This document shows, in pieces, positions 44,355 through 55,398 of a stretch of DNA of 64,000 nt. Within the stretch, counting starts at the first letter, position 1; the number at the start of each line of letters is the position of its first letter. The notes below the pieces were generated by a model. That model was given only the letters and a program-made list of their open reading frames with translations. It was not told the DNA's origin and ran no database searches. The position numbers and the translations under genes were made by a program. Source of the DNA: Didymella arachidicola (taxonomy: Eukaryota; Ascomycota; Dothideomycetes; Pleosporales; Didymellaceae); the NCBI GenBank assembly GCA_016630955.3, contig CM049987.1:2666001-2730000 (forward strand), given 5' to 3'.

Positions 44355-45050
44355 CGAAGAGCAGCACAGTCACCGACGCCGCCCATCTTTTTCCACCATG
44401 ACGCCGCAGTGCAGGGATGCAGGGATGCGCCGTCTTCTCTAGCGCCATCTTGTGCCTGGCCTCCCACTCCTTCCACCTCGCTCTCTCTTTTCATTTTCCC
44501 ATCCAAAGTGAGCGTCACGTAGTCTCAATTGTCGTGTTTGTGCTTCTAGGCAGTCGCGAGGCAACAGCCACATAGACCTAATAACTCCCGCCAGCTGACT
44601 CACCACTTGGATCCATGGACCCCCCAGCAGGCAGCCATACAAGAGTCGCGCCTGTATAAGTTACCCGTCTTCCCGGCCGAGCGTGCGCTGGTAGAACCCT
44701 TCTGGTACCTCGATGCTGCTCTTTGTAGCCCTCGATATGACGAAGAAGCTCTCGACGACGACCAAGACGTGTTACAGTCCGTATCCGAGCGCTGATTCGA
44801 GCGCTGATTGGAAGTGTGCTGCTACAAGCGCGGTCACAACGGATGACTGATCCAGGCAGCCTTTCCGTACTGAAGGCCTCCAGGGCGGCCTCATCCATGG
44901 TTCGAGGGTATAGTAGGAATATAAATATACCCTCATTCTCCCTTTTCTCCAGCTCACGCTCTTTCTCTGAACCGTCGTCGACGTTGTTGCCAAACTCACA
45001 ATCTCATACCATTTCCCATAGTATCCCAGGAAAAGTTAGACTGCACCAAA
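44355..45050. other. divergent intergenic region, PUS3 / VIT-VWA gene
   Basis: 696 bp. TATAAATA at 44920-44927 is a strong TATA candidate for the VIT-VWA gene, 131 bp before its ATG. No gene is supported in between. Confidence 0.55.
44920..44927 (+). promoter_or_regulatory. candidate TATA box of the VIT-VWA gene
   Basis: TATAAATA in an AT-rich pocket, 131 bp upstream of the start codon, followed by a CT-rich leader (CCTCATTCTCCCTTTTCTCC) typical of well-expressed fungal genes. Confidence 0.5.
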
Positions 45051-48000
45051 ATGTATCGCAACTACGACGGAGTAGTGCATGCCGAGCACCTCTGCGGGCT
45101 GTACTACAATGTGCCGAATCTCGGCTGTCTGCAAAGGTCTTACCTTCCACAAGTCGAGGTCAATGTCCACGCCAGCATTCTCGCATCCACATCCCGCACA
45201 AAACTTCAACAGACATTCCAAAATCCCTCTACAGCCAGAGGAATTAGAGAAGTCCGCTACGCTTTCCCACTGTACGACGGAGTCAGCGTTGTCGGCTTTC
45301 AATGCCACGTTGGCAATCGTCTCATCGTTGGACAAGTCGAAGAGAAGGAGAATGCCAAGCAGGTCTACAAGGAAGCTGTGGAACGAGGAGAGACAGCTGG
45401 CTTACTCGAACAGCTCCCTGAAGCATCTGATGTCTTCACCACAACCATCGGCAACATACCCCCGGCCGCAAAGGTCACTGTCGACATCACCTACCTCGGC
45501 GAGCTGAAGCATGACATGGAGGTGGATGGCATCAGATTCACCATTCCTACCAGCATCTGTCCGCGGTACGGAAACGTCAGCAGCTCCTTCCAACAGCTCG
45601 ATGGCACCATCGCAGTCACAGTGGATGCCGAGATGCCACAGGGCTCGTTTATCCAACAAATGCAGTCACCTTCACATCCCATTTCCATGTCGATGGGCAC
45701 AACTTCAACCGAACCCAGCGCCGCTCCATCTATGAGCAAGGCGTCGGCCACTTTAAGCCTCGGCGTCGCACATCTCGACACTGACTTTGTCCTCCGAGTC
45801 ATCGCAAAAGACATCGGCATCCCCCGAGCCCTTCTCGAAACACATCCCACAATCCCCAACCAGTGCGCTCTCATGGCCACCTTGGTCCCTAAATTTACCC
45901 TTCCGCCCGAAAAGCCCGAGATTGTCTTCGTGTGTGACCAGAGCGGCAGCATGAGCGGCTCCAGCATGGATCTCGCCAAGGAAGCTCTCCAGGTCTTCCT
46001 CAAATCACTCCCAGTCGGCGTCAAATTCAACATCTGTTCTTTTGGTAGTCACTACAACTTTCTCTTCCCCAGGAGCGCATCGTACAGTCAAGACACGCTG
46101 GCAGCCGCTACTCGACACGCCGCCGGCCTCTCAGCGAATTACGGCGGCACAGAGATGCTCCAGCCACTGCGCGCGACGATAGAGCAACGCTACAAAGACA
46201 TGCCGCTAGACATCATCCTACTGACCGACGGCGAGATCTGGGATCAGCAAGTCCTCTTCGACTACCTCAACGCACAGATCCAAAGCACCAAAGCCCCGAT
46301 CCGCGTCTTCACTCTGGGCATCGGAAGTGGCGTATCACACAGCCTCATCGAAGGTATCGCCAAAGCAGGCAACGGCTTCGCGCAATGCGTACAGGCAGGC
46401 GAGAAGATGAATAGCAAAGTAGTGCGGATGCTCAAAGGCGCCTTGTCACCGCACGTAAACGACTACACCCTCGAAGTCAAGTACGCCAGCCCTCCAGACA
46501 GCGACTTTGAGCTCGTCGAAAAGGTCGCCGACAGTCTGCACGTCGCACTGGACTTGAACGCGCAGACAGACAATGCAAGCACCCTCCCCCATCCCACCCT
46601 CTCACCCAACCATACCAACACCCCCAAGCAGACCCCCAACAAAATCTCCCTCTACGACACAACCCCCGTCCCCGCCTCTCCACCCTCATCACCAGCCGAC
46701 CGCTTCTCCCACCTCCCCTCCATCGCCGCACCGAAGATCCTACAAGCACCACAGTCCATACCACCTCTTTTCTCCTTCACCCGCAGCACGATCTACCTGC
46801 TCCTCTCTCCGCATGCTCCCGCTGCAACACCCACCAGCGTCGTGCTGCGCGGCACGAGCAGCCATGGCCCGCTGGAGCTTGAGATCCCAGTGCAGGGTTG
46901 CGGAGTGGGGGAGACGGTGCACCAGCTCGCAGCGAAGAAGGCGGTGAGTGAGCTAGAGATGGGGAGGGGGTGGTTGGCGTGTGCCAGGGCGAGCGAAGCG
47001 AGCACCGTGAGCCGTGGTGAACCGTGTCCTGAGGGTGAGCTGTTGAAAGATAAATTCGAAGGCCGATTCAGCGATATGCTCGAGCGCGAAGCGGTGAGAC
47101 TAGGTGTGCAGTTCCAGGTTGCCGGGAAGTGGACGAGTTTCGTCGCTGTGGAACGTGTTCAGCCCAGTACCGATGCTTCTGAGAGAGGAGAGGAGGTCGT
47201 GGATGGAGACTGGGAGTTTCTCGAAGACGAGCAAGCAGCGGAATACACGCGGCAGGAAGGAAAGACGCAGGCTGAACAGGAAAGCGTACGCAAAGAAGCT
47301 GAAGAGCAAGAGAGAAGCTGGCCTACGTGGCGAGGAGGCGTCACAAGGAAAGGTGGTGGTGGTGGTGGTGGTGGAGTACGATTCGGTGCCTACGGGACCA
47401 CGCAAAGAACTGGGGTTATGCGCCACTGGCAGCCAACAGCACCCTCTGCGCCGCAAACATTCTACGGCTACCCCCTAACAAGTCCTGGCAACAGCACTGC
47501 TACTTCCTACGGCCCGGAGTCATGCCCGGCCTCACCTCCCTTCGCCTCTCATCCCGACTCTTCCCTCGCACACCCTAGCCTTCCATTCGCAGCACCAGCA
47601 CGTTCGGAATTCAATCCCCCATCTCCATCCCACGCCAAAGCCCTCCAGGACTATCAAACAGGTCTCATGGTCCTCCACCAAGATAACCCGAGAAGACACC
47701 ACATGGCAAACGCCATGTATGCATGTCCCTCCTCGCCCAACCCCCCCGACAGCGGATCGACCTTCAACTACGAAGACCAGGTGCTAGAGAACTTCGACTT
47801 CGCGTCCTTCCACGCAGGCGGATCCTTCCTCGACCACGGAGCAGCCACTCCGTACGATCTCGATGCATCTGTGTACTCTCCGGCGGAATACAATGCTTCC
47901 TTTACGCCTCTTGCGGTTGCCGCCTCGGAGGGAATTGAAGCCGAGGTAGACTTCGCCACTGGTCGAAGTGCAGAAGGAGGCGCAGTCCCAAAAGAAGGAG

Positions 48001-48446
48001 GATCTCGACCGGCACGCCACCGGAAACGCAGCAAACACAATCCGTTCATCGACGTCGAAGCTGAAGTCGACGAGGAGTCGGAAAACACCATATCAAGACC
48101 CTCCCCGAATCCCCCCTCCCCCCGCGAAACCCTCAACCTTCTCCTCTCCCACCAATCCTTCAACGGCGCCTTCCCCTATCACCCCACCATCCTCCTCCTT
48201 CTCGCCATCTCCATCTCCGACTTTGAAAACGCACAGCGCCGCCTCGCCGCCGCCGCCTGTTCAAACAATACACCCACCGCGGACGTCCTCACCACGGCGC
48301 TGGTGGTGGTGTACTTGGAGACGAAGCTGGCGGAGTACGGTCAGGAGTGGGAGTTGGTTGTTGAGAAGGCGAGGGGGTGGTTGGAGGGGGAAGTTGGAGT
48401 GAAGGGGGGGAGAGTGTGGTTTGAAGAAGCAGAAAAGATAGTTTAG
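45051..48446 (+). CDS. large VIT plus von Willebrand factor A domain protein
   Basis: 1131 aa in one exon. The N-terminal VIT domain (about 10-140) includes YAFPLYDGVSVVGFQCHVGN, KENAKQVYKEAVERGETAGL and IGNIPPAAKVTVDITYLGEL. The VWA domain (about 285-455) has an intact metal-ion site: FVCDQSGSMSGSSMD (DxSxS), NYGGTEMLQPL (the Thr), and ILLTDGEIWD (the Asp). A spacer, a second beta-rich region, a Gly run (KGGGGGGGGV) and a 300-residue disordered part follow. The last 100 residues form a helical domain (LLAISISDFENAQRRLAAAA... VVYLETKLAEYGQEWELVVEKARGWL). VIT-VWA proteins resemble inter-alpha-trypsin inhibitor heavy chains and PARP4; fungal ones are intracellular and functionally undefined. 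The MIDAS suggests metal-dependent protein binding. Confidence 0.9.
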   Translation: MYRNYDGVVHAEHLCGLYYNVPNLGCLQRSYLPQVEVNVHASILASTSRTKLQQTFQNPSTARGIREVRYAFPLYDGVSVVGFQCHVGNRLIVGQVEEKENAKQVYKEAVERGETAGLLEQLPEASDVFTTTIGNIPPAAKVTVDITYLGELKHDMEVDGIRFTIPTSICPRYGNVSSSFQQLDGTIAVTVDAEMPQGSFIQQMQSPSHPISMSMGTTSTEPSAAPSMSKASATLSLGVAHLDTDFVLRVIAKDIGIPRALLETHPTIPNQCALMATLVPKFTLPPEKPEIVFVCDQSGSMSGSSMDLAKEALQVFLKSLPVGVKFNICSFGSHYNFLFPRSASYSQDTLAAATRHAAGLSANYGGTEMLQPLRATIEQRYKDMPLDIILLTDGEIWDQQVLFDYLNAQIQSTKAPIRVFTLGIGSGVSHSLIEGIAKAGNGFAQCVQAGEKMNSKVVRMLKGALSPHVNDYTLEVKYASPPDSDFELVEKVADSLHVALDLNAQTDNASTLPHPTLSPNHTNTPKQTPNKISLYDTTPVPASPPSSPADRFSHLPSIAAPKILQAPQSIPPLFSFTRSTIYLLLSPHAPAATPTSVVLRGTSSHGPLELEIPVQGCGVGETVHQLAAKKAVSELEMGRGWLACARASEASTVSRGEPCPEGELLKDKFEGRFSDMLEREAVRLGVQFQVAGKWTSFVAVERVQPSTDASERGEEVVDGDWEFLEDEQAAEYTRQEGKTQAEQESVRKEAEEQERSWPTWRGGVTRKGGGGGGGGVRFGAYGTTQRTGVMRHWQPTAPSAPQTFYGYPLTSPGNSTATSYGPESCPASPPFASHPDSSLAHPSLPFAAPARSEFNPPSPSHAKALQDYQTGLMVLHQDNPRRHHMANAMYACPSSPNPPDSGSTFNYEDQVLENFDFASFHAGGSFLDHGAATPYDLDASVYSPAEYNASFTPLAVAASEGIEAEVDFATGRSAEGGAVPKEGGSRPARHRKRSKHNPFIDVEAEVDEESENTISRPSPNPPSPRETLNLLLSHQSFNGAFPYHPTILLLLAISISDFENAQRRLAAAACSNNTPTADVLTTALVVVYLETKLAEYGQEWELVVEKARGWLEGEVGVKGGRVWFEEAEKIV
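47351..47373 (+). repeat. GGT trinucleotide run in the VIT-VWA gene
   Basis: Seven consecutive GGT units and a partial eighth encode the polyglycine tract, a slippage-prone microsatellite inside the coding region. Confidence 0.85.
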
Positions 48447-49424
48447 GTAAAAAGTGGTGTGGGGGTTGGGGTGTGTACAGCGTATGTAAAGTAATACGTT
48501 AGAGTCTCGTAAATACATCGAATGAAGATACCAAACAGGATACGGTCAAACTCACCCATGTAGCGTAGGCCCTGGAATATAAACAAGACACTCTAGCGAA
48601 CGGGAAAACGTCAGACAGGGCGCTGCGTAGTTGACGCATCATGTCGTTTAGCAAGAAAAACGCACTTTTCATCCCGCGCTACTCCCCTCCCCCTCCGCTC
48701 ATCAAGATATCCAATTCACCACCCAAATACCTACCCCATCGCCGTCACGAAACCATATATACACCCCAAGTCCAAACAACCAACACACAACACGTGAAAA
48801 ATCTAGTAAAGTTTTCTCCTCAGTACGAAGGTTTCCCACATCGCAGCGACCTCCAAACTAAAACACTACTCAAAACCCAGACTCAACAACAAAAGAACGT
48901 CACAAATGAACACAGCTCATATCCATTCCTCACCTCTTCTGCGCCGCGTAGCTTCAAATCTACTCGTATCCGACCCCTTCCAGAAACCAGTCCCGCACCA
49001 GTCCCATCAGCACGAGCCTCCAGTGATATACAGTGGATGCAATCGCTGAGCTGGCATGCTGATAGGCTCAACGAGTTTCTATCCATGATTTGCACTTGGA
49101 GTTGTTGAGCGTGAATGAGCCGGGATTTTGTCGGTGTGAGCAAGGGGGGATGTGGGTTGAGTTGTGTAATTGGGCGGGTGTTGGTAGATGAGGAGGACTG
49201 TAGGGGGGATTTGGAGGTGTACGATAGTTATAGGGGGGACGTGAGATACAGTTGTGTTGGAAGTGTGTAAATGGCTTGATTGGTGTGTGCACGACTAAGT
49301 ATGGTTTCACGCCTATGATTGTTTGTTTGGGGTTTGTTGGGTTGTTACATCCATGAACATCGCGAAATGACGGTGCGTCGAAGTCTCTGACGTGTCGTCG
49401 AACGGTAGAGACCTTCTCCCATGC
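48447..49424. other. intergenic, convergent 3' flanks
   Basis: 978 bp. A plus-strand frame (48641-49108) is CA-rich low-complexity sequence with no domain or repeat pattern, and I reject it as a gene. The right part is GT-rich on the plus strand (about 49140-49340). Confidence 0.5.
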
Positions 49425-51629
49425 TCAGTTCAACTCAAACGGATACATGCCGAGTAGAAAAATGCGGCTGTTGAGGCCAACGTTTTCCATCTTGTGTTTC
49501 GTGAAACTTCCTTGGAGCTGGCTTGCTTCCATTGCACTCATCTGATTGGTATCTCGAAGATACCTGACGAGGCAATTGACATATCGGCGCTCTGCCCGTG
49601 CTCGAGCTGCGACGACCCCGGGGATGTCAAACATGACACCAGTAGATCGCGAATATAGGCTCTGGACGTTGTGCTCATGGGCGTACGCACGCTCGAGGTT
49701 CGAATTTGCTGATCGGAGTTCAGCAGCTTGTACTCTCAGCCTAGGTGGTATATTATTCGCTTTTGCCTTGTTTAATCTGATCCTACGCGTGCGTCGCGAT
49801 GAAGTCACGTAGTATCGGCTGCGACTTGGTACGGACCGCGTGTATTGGCGGTTGCCGATGTACGGTTGTCGCGCCGGTCTACGTGTTGGAACTTCGTCCA
49901 TGATCAAATCTACGATGTCAACGCCTGAGATGGATCAGTCAAGACCTTGCATGTCATCTCATGGACTTGCCTTTTGGATCAAGTCGCTCGAGTTCCAACT
50001 TCTCTTTGCCTCGCCCGTAGATTTCGTCGATGTCGAGGCGCCTAAAACCTTTGCGAACAAGCGCAGCCCTGAACTCTGTCATGAGCACGTCAAGCACGTC
50101 TGACGGGAGTCAGCACGAGATGAAAAGACGATACTGGCAATAATTTGAACCAATTACTTGAAGTACTCACCGATACCCTTGTCGTTAGCCCTTGCCATTT
50201 TGTATCTTACTTGCTTGTGGCGCTTGGAGGTATTCAGCGACGATGGTTGCGCAGCAGCCTCACCAGAAAGCTTCGGTAGATGACCCAGGACTACGTGCTC
50301 CGGTAAGTAGCGATGGGGTAGGTATTCCTCCTGCAGCTGGTACTCGTACCACTTGTACGCATCTACTGGATTGCCCCACACCGCGTAACAGATGAGTCGA
50401 CGCCAGCTTGAGTTCACCGGCTGTCCAGTCCCGAGGGCATGGATCGCTTCTCTAACAACCATATCGATGCGATCGATGATATCCCATCGGTACTCGAATC
50501 CTTCGAAGAATTCAACGAGTTCAGGATCCACCTTCGCACGCAGCGGCTGATAGGGATAGTTCGCAGGTAAAATGAAGTTTCCCGACTTAATGACGCCATC
50601 GGTGTACCTGTAATTCATGAGTGTGGACGCGATCGAATATCTGTACGGCCTACCTGGCTGGCCGAGTATAGCCGCGCAAAAAGTACCTGTATGCTTCTAG
50701 AGGCGAGGAAGAGTTGAGCACCCTGACGGTTTCGCGGCCTTCGGGATAATTGACAACATCCGGGTTACTGCAGAAGAACTGATCAATCTCCACCAAGAAA
50801 CCTTTCGAGATCGATCGACTCGCTAAATAGGAGAGAAGCTCATCGTCTGCACTGTCGGTGAAGGAGCGTGGCTGGACACTTTCCATGAGCGAGATCTAAC
50901 TGTTCTGGGCCTTCCACCTACCTCGTACGTTCGACCATGTTCAGTTCGCGTGGCCCATGGCACATCTAGACCGCTATCATTGAAGTCAAAGGTTCCTGCA
51001 CCTTGGCCAGTATGAGTGGTGCGCGAGGCAGTAGGCTGGGTTTCGTAATAGCTCGCATCATCGTCCTCAATGGGGATGGGGGATAAACGATTGCGCTGGT
51101 TGCATGTGGAGGACATTGTATCAGGCGCCTCAATCCACTCGCCTCCAACCCACCAGCCCTGGGAGTCTGGCTTGACAGGCAACGCTGACCCGCCGCGTGG
51201 GCGAGGAAGTGGGTTGTACGGTCCATCATAGTCGCGTGGACGTTGTCGGCGATTAGCATGTCTGGCCATAATATGAGACCTACCTCTCTTCTGTCTAGAA
51301 TGTGTTGGATTGAGCAAGCGGAGAGTTGGTTCGACAGGAGCGGGAAAGAGCCCGCACGAGTTCGCACTGAAGCGGATGAAAGCAAGCCTGGGTAAGAGGA
51401 GAACAAGAAGTCCGGCAAGAACAGGTTGTGAGAAAAGGCGTCTGAGGCGCGTCGAGGTGAGGAGTGAGCGTGAACTGGAGCTCGAGGCAACAACCAGGAA
51501 GGCACGCGTTAACATCTCCACGCGTGTAAGCGCAGCGGGCACACCCGCCCCATAGACAACCCAAAGATAGAACAACGCTACGAACAACGAGAGGGAGCAG
51601 GACTGATAAACAGTCTGCTTGAAGGCCAT
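49425..51629 (-). CDS. five-exon hypothetical protein with a GC-AG intron
   Basis: Exons 51629-50922, 50871-50654, 50607-50171, 50099-49971 and 49924-49425; introns of 46-71 nt; 663 aa with exact frame. Intron 4 has a GC donor (AAAAG then GCAAGT) and CTCAG acceptor. From ATG 51629 the N-terminus has two hydrophobic stretches (LSLFVALFYLWVVYGAGV; VLAGLLVLLLPRLAFI). A second in-frame ATG at 51269 (MARHANRRQRPRDYDGPYNP) would give a soluble protein of 543 aa, and I cannot decide between them. The middle is globular and Tyr/Trp-rich (FLVEIDQFFCSNPDVVNYPE, VEFFEGFEYRWDIIDRIDMV, ICYAVWGNPVDAYKWYEYQL). The last exon is strongly basic (SRSRYYVTSSRRTRRIRLNK) with a helical tail. No family recognised. 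VMA6 lies upstream on the same strand. Confidence 0.72.
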
Positions 51630-51826
51630 GAGAGAGTTAAAGCAGAACTATCGGCTGCAGTAGAGATGTTTGACAGCGAAGCATACTAGTAGCAGCAGAG
51701 ATGAAGAACGCATTCACGAACATGTACATTCTAATGAACTTTGTCTGGATATACGAACGGAACCTTGACGCCACCCAATACGCTGCATGGTCAAATCAAA
51801 TATGCTACTTACCACAGATGCCGAGC

Positions 51827-53082
51827 TCAGAACACACTGATGTAGTTGCCGATACGCTCTTTCTGGTTCTGCGCAATGCATTCGGCTATCCAAGTGATGT
51901 TGCGAATCTCCTGCAGAGGTGTTAGCACTTGTTGTCAGATGCATCACGTGTACAAACACACCTGTTCGCGCAGTTTGACCCATGCATAGACAACAGCGTG
52001 TGTGAACTGGTATGTGAAAGCCAGCTTGGAAATCTCCATCTCCTTCTGATAGAAGAGATCCTCCAGACTCCTCGACTCGCCACCTGTGCCACCAGACATG
52101 TTGCCGACTGCACCGCCACCGCCCTGGCTGAGCCCCGTTTGGTCGAAGAAGCTCTTGTATTCTGCAACGCTCTCTACAGCAATGCGCACGCCTTCAACAT
52201 CATCTGCCCGTGAGAGCATCATTGTGCCCTCGGGGTGCAGCTTGCCGAGTGCTGGATACAGCTTCTTCCGGTCTGCCTTGGAAAGCTCGGTACCAAATGA
52301 GTTCAGCGAGATATTGATGCTCCTGCGATCGGCCTCGAACTCAAGAACCTCCGACATGACGTCAGATGTCGGTGTGCCAGCAATCTCAGGATCGGTGTTG
52401 ACCCAGTTGTGGAAGTCCTCGAGATAGTTCTTGTAGAGAGTGTTGCGAATGATCTCGATGTTCAGCTCGTCAAGATCCTGGTGGCTCAGTGAGCCCTTGA
52501 AGTAAGGCGCAAGCGGCGTCTCAATCAAGACGGAGTTGTAGAGTTCCTCAATGTTGGTGGCCACGCACAACACTGGCATTGTCTCGAACCAGCCAAGAGG
52601 GTGGCACCTCTCCAAGAGCTCACGGGTGTCCCTCTCATGTAAAGTACCGGTGATCAACAGCGCGACATTGTCAATCATGTACCCGTATGTCAGGTACTCC
52701 ATGAATTTCGAGAGAGATCCGGTGGCATTGGCCTGGACATAACGGAATTCAGCAACGAGCTTGTCTGTGGTTTTGGCGGCGAGTGCAGACGTCGACGGGT
52801 TGGGAGGTAGGGAGGCGAGAAAGTCTCCATACGCGGGCGAGAGCTGTAGCTTGACATCTGGAAGACAGTGTTAGATAAATGAGATGCTACACCGCCACAG
52901 AAGAGCTCACCGTCGATGGTCTCGCACTGCGTCAAGTTGCTGTAGTTCTGGCTGGTAAGCAGCGCATTGCGGTAGCCGCGCACCACGCCCTCGATGTAGC
53001 TGTTTACGAATCAGAAAAGGTCCTGAGACAGTTGCGCACGTTATGAATACCCGTATTTGACGTTGTAGAAGAGGCCCTCCAT
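51827..53082 (-). CDS. VMA6: V-type H+-ATPase subunit d
   Basis: Exons 53082-53051, 52999-52911, 52857-51962 and 51910-51827; introns of 51-53 nt; 366 aa. The start MEGLFYNVKYGYIEGVVRGY is family-typical. Further signatures: ALLTSQNYSNLTQCETIDDV, KFMEYLTYGYMIDNVALLIT, GTLHERDTRELLERCHPLGW, PLAPYFKGSL and the ending ITWIAECIAQNQKERIGNYI followed by SVF. Subunit d sits at the cytosolic face of the V0 sector and couples the central stalk to the proteolipid ring, needed for vacuolar acidification. A Gly-rich insert (QGGGGAVGNMSGGTGGES) near residue 285 is a fungal loop variation. Divergent from the nuclear protein gene at 53413. Confidence 0.96.
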
Positions 53083-53412
53083 GATGCAGTGGTGTAGACT
53101 TGCTGCAGGAGCTCTGTTGCCGTCATGGCGTTTGCCCGTGCACGGTTCACCTTTTCCCGATGTTCACCCGGCCGCGAACGCCAATAAATTCTTGGCCGAA
53201 CGCGCCTGCCGCAACCCAACCAAACTGCAACACCAAGCTGTCACGTCTGCCTGCGCAAACACTAGCCCACCCACGACAGTACCAGTGAAAGTAATTGCGA
53301 TCCATACAACAATACAAACTCTTCGAGTCTGGACTACTACGCGACGAGTCGCATCCGCATTGTGAGTCGCTGCCCGCCGCTGCTCAACGCGCCCACTGAC
53401 TTTCACAGCGCA

Positions 53413-55398
53413 ATGTCGACACGTCGTACTCGTCGCACCGCTGCAGCTTCTGAGGTTGCAGAGGAAGTCGCAGTCATTGAGACGCGCACGAGCAAGCGCA
53501 CTCGCGCAAGCACCCGCAAGGCTGCTGCGACCACGACAACATCCGCCAAAGTCACAAAGAGCACGGCAAAAGCAAAGCGCGCAACAACACCCACCGCCGA
53601 CAACACCACCAAGGCACGTGTCAACACGCAAACTGCAACGCGTCAAAACGCGGTCGTGTCCACCCCCGCCCCCGCCACGGGCAAGCGCCGACTCCGGTCT
53701 ACCAACACAGAGTCAGCTTCACCACTACGTGCTCTCGATGAGCAGCCTGCCAAGAGACAGCGCACAGCCCCGAGGAAGAGTTCTGCACGCTCTGCACCTG
53801 CCAAGTCGGAGTCAAGTCAAGATGACCATGAGGATGAGGAGACGCCCATCTTCTTTACAAAGAGTAAGTCAGATCCTTTGAAGCCCTCTACAGTGATCGA
53901 TGTTGACTCGCCGGCTTCAGAGTTCGACTCTTTCGATCTAGAAGATTCTGATCCGAAGCCTGCCTTCATGACAGGCGACGAGTCTGCGCTCGCCCTTCTC
54001 AGACACGTCCAGGAGGCGGCCAGGTCGCCCAGGCCTATCGAAGCCTCAGTGGCAAGCGCACCAAACCCATCCGCGACAAAACAGACTCCCCCACCATCAT
54101 CCCCAACAGATGTGGCTCAGAAGATATCGACTCCCTCCAGGAGCATTTTTAAAAGTTTCGCCACACCTTTCACCGCCCTCAAAAACCTATTTGCCTCTCC
54201 AGCTGCGGCATCCCCGCCATCATCGCCTACGCCTGCGCCTACGCCCTCTCGACCGCCGCCATCCGGCTCCATAACTGAAGTCCTTACGATTCCACCAACT
54301 CCAATTGGCGAACGCACCAAGCGCTCCGCTAAGAAGGCTACTAGGAGGCCCAATCGCTTCGTCAAGGCGCTCCTCCAAGGCGTCACCGAGGACGACGTCG
54401 CAAGGGCAACAGCATGGGCTGAGACCGTTGCCGCCGAGTTGCAAAAGGATCCGGCTGCCGGCGAGAAACGCAAGCGCCTCGAGACACCGGTCTTCTACCG
54501 TGACCTCGAGCATTTCCCCTCGAGCAAACCCTGGCAGTCCGGCTTCAGTTTCCCGGATGATGTACTCGAACTCGAAGATGACGACATTGTCCCTGCTTGG
54601 GCAGTCTACACGTCAATGGTCGAAGAGGAGCTCCGCCGCACGAAGAAGAACAAGCTTGCCCACACTACTTCTATTGACGACGACATGCCCGCCTCCCTGA
54701 ATGAGAGATTCGGTGTGTCAACGTCCTCTACGCTAGATTTTCACCCGCGCCGCTCTATCGACCCTTCACCGATGTTCGATGCCCCGCTGCATCACAAGGA
54801 AGGCGACAACATCTTCACCGAGCTGGCCGGTCATAATGCAGTCGCTAATGACCGCGAGAACCTTCAGCGTGAACTCAAGACTGGAGGCAGTCAGCTCCAA
54901 AAGAAGGTCGAGATCTCCAAGGCCAAGCCGACTAAAAGTGTCTACAAAGCACATGACCCTGCAAATGGATCCTTCAGTGTTCCTGACTTTGATGATGAGG
55001 ATGAGGATGAGGATGAGGAGGTATCCGATGCATCGCCAGTATGGACTCAGGCGCCACCTCCGCCACCTACGCCTTCTCACATCAAGCTTCCGAATACCTC
55101 CCAGGTGGAGGTGCAGCGCCAAAAGCTAATGAAGCACACGCCGCACAAGCCAAGTCGCCTCCAACAAGTCTCATATCCATCTCCGAGTGTCATCTCGGAT
55201 GCAGGAGGATCTCCAATGAAGCTGTTTGAGGACGACATGCCTACTGCTGAACCTCTTGTGTTCGGTGATGCTGTCCTCGATGCAGCAGTTGCTGCTCTCG
55301 AGCACTCTGAAGGCCTCCAAGCCAAACTTTCGGCGATGCGTTGGTCGACACCAGTGATGGTGTATGACTCCGAAGAGGAGGAGCTCTCGCCGATCTGA
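53413..55398 (+). CDS. disordered, basic, probably nuclear protein of unknown function
   Basis: 661 aa, one exon, from MSTRRTRRTAAASEVAEEVA; the frame is open slightly upstream but the Arg-rich start is the first good ATG. The first 150 residues are rich in Lys, Arg, Ala and Thr with several NLS-like clusters (KRTRASTRKAA, KRRLRSTNTES, PAKRQRTAPRK), followed by acidic and Ser/Pro-rich tracts (DDHEDEETPIFF; SPPSSPTPAPTPSRPPP). A conserved-looking region (about 310-400) reads RRPNRFVKALLQGVTEDDVA, PVFYRDLEHFPSSKPWQSGF and PAWAVYTSMVEEELRRTKKN. An Asp/Glu run (DDEDEDEDEE) precedes the C-terminus. No domain I can name; chromatin or nuclear-envelope roles would be guesses. It shares a 330-bp promoter with VMA6. 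Confidence 0.75.
   Translation: MSTRRTRRTAAASEVAEEVAVIETRTSKRTRASTRKAAATTTTSAKVTKSTAKAKRATTPTADNTTKARVNTQTATRQNAVVSTPAPATGKRRLRSTNTESASPLRALDEQPAKRQRTAPRKSSARSAPAKSESSQDDHEDEETPIFFTKSKSDPLKPSTVIDVDSPASEFDSFDLEDSDPKPAFMTGDESALALLRHVQEAARSPRPIEASVASAPNPSATKQTPPPSSPTDVAQKISTPSRSIFKSFATPFTALKNLFASPAAASPPSSPTPAPTPSRPPPSGSITEVLTIPPTPIGERTKRSAKKATRRPNRFVKALLQGVTEDDVARATAWAETVAAELQKDPAAGEKRKRLETPVFYRDLEHFPSSKPWQSGFSFPDDVLELEDDDIVPAWAVYTSMVEEELRRTKKNKLAHTTSIDDDMPASLNERFGVSTSSTLDFHPRRSIDPSPMFDAPLHHKEGDNIFTELAGHNAVANDRENLQRELKTGGSQLQKKVEISKAKPTKSVYKAHDPANGSFSVPDFDDEDEDEDEEVSDASPVWTQAPPPPPTPSHIKLPNTSQVEVQRQKLMKHTPHKPSRLQQVSYPSPSVISDAGGSPMKLFEDDMPTAEPLVFGDAVLDAAVAALEHSEGLQAKLSAMRWSTPVMVYDSEEEELSPI

Noticed and set aside
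43122..44522. 466-codon open frame on the plus strand opposite PUS3
   Set aside because: It is antisense to a confidently identified gene in GC-rich DNA; composition is Gly/Val/Ala/Arg-rich with no domain, typical of a shadow frame.
48641..49108. 155-codon plus-strand frame after the VIT-VWA gene
   Set aside because: CA-rich low-complexity DNA yields a Pro/Thr/Gln-rich product without features; probably 3' flank.
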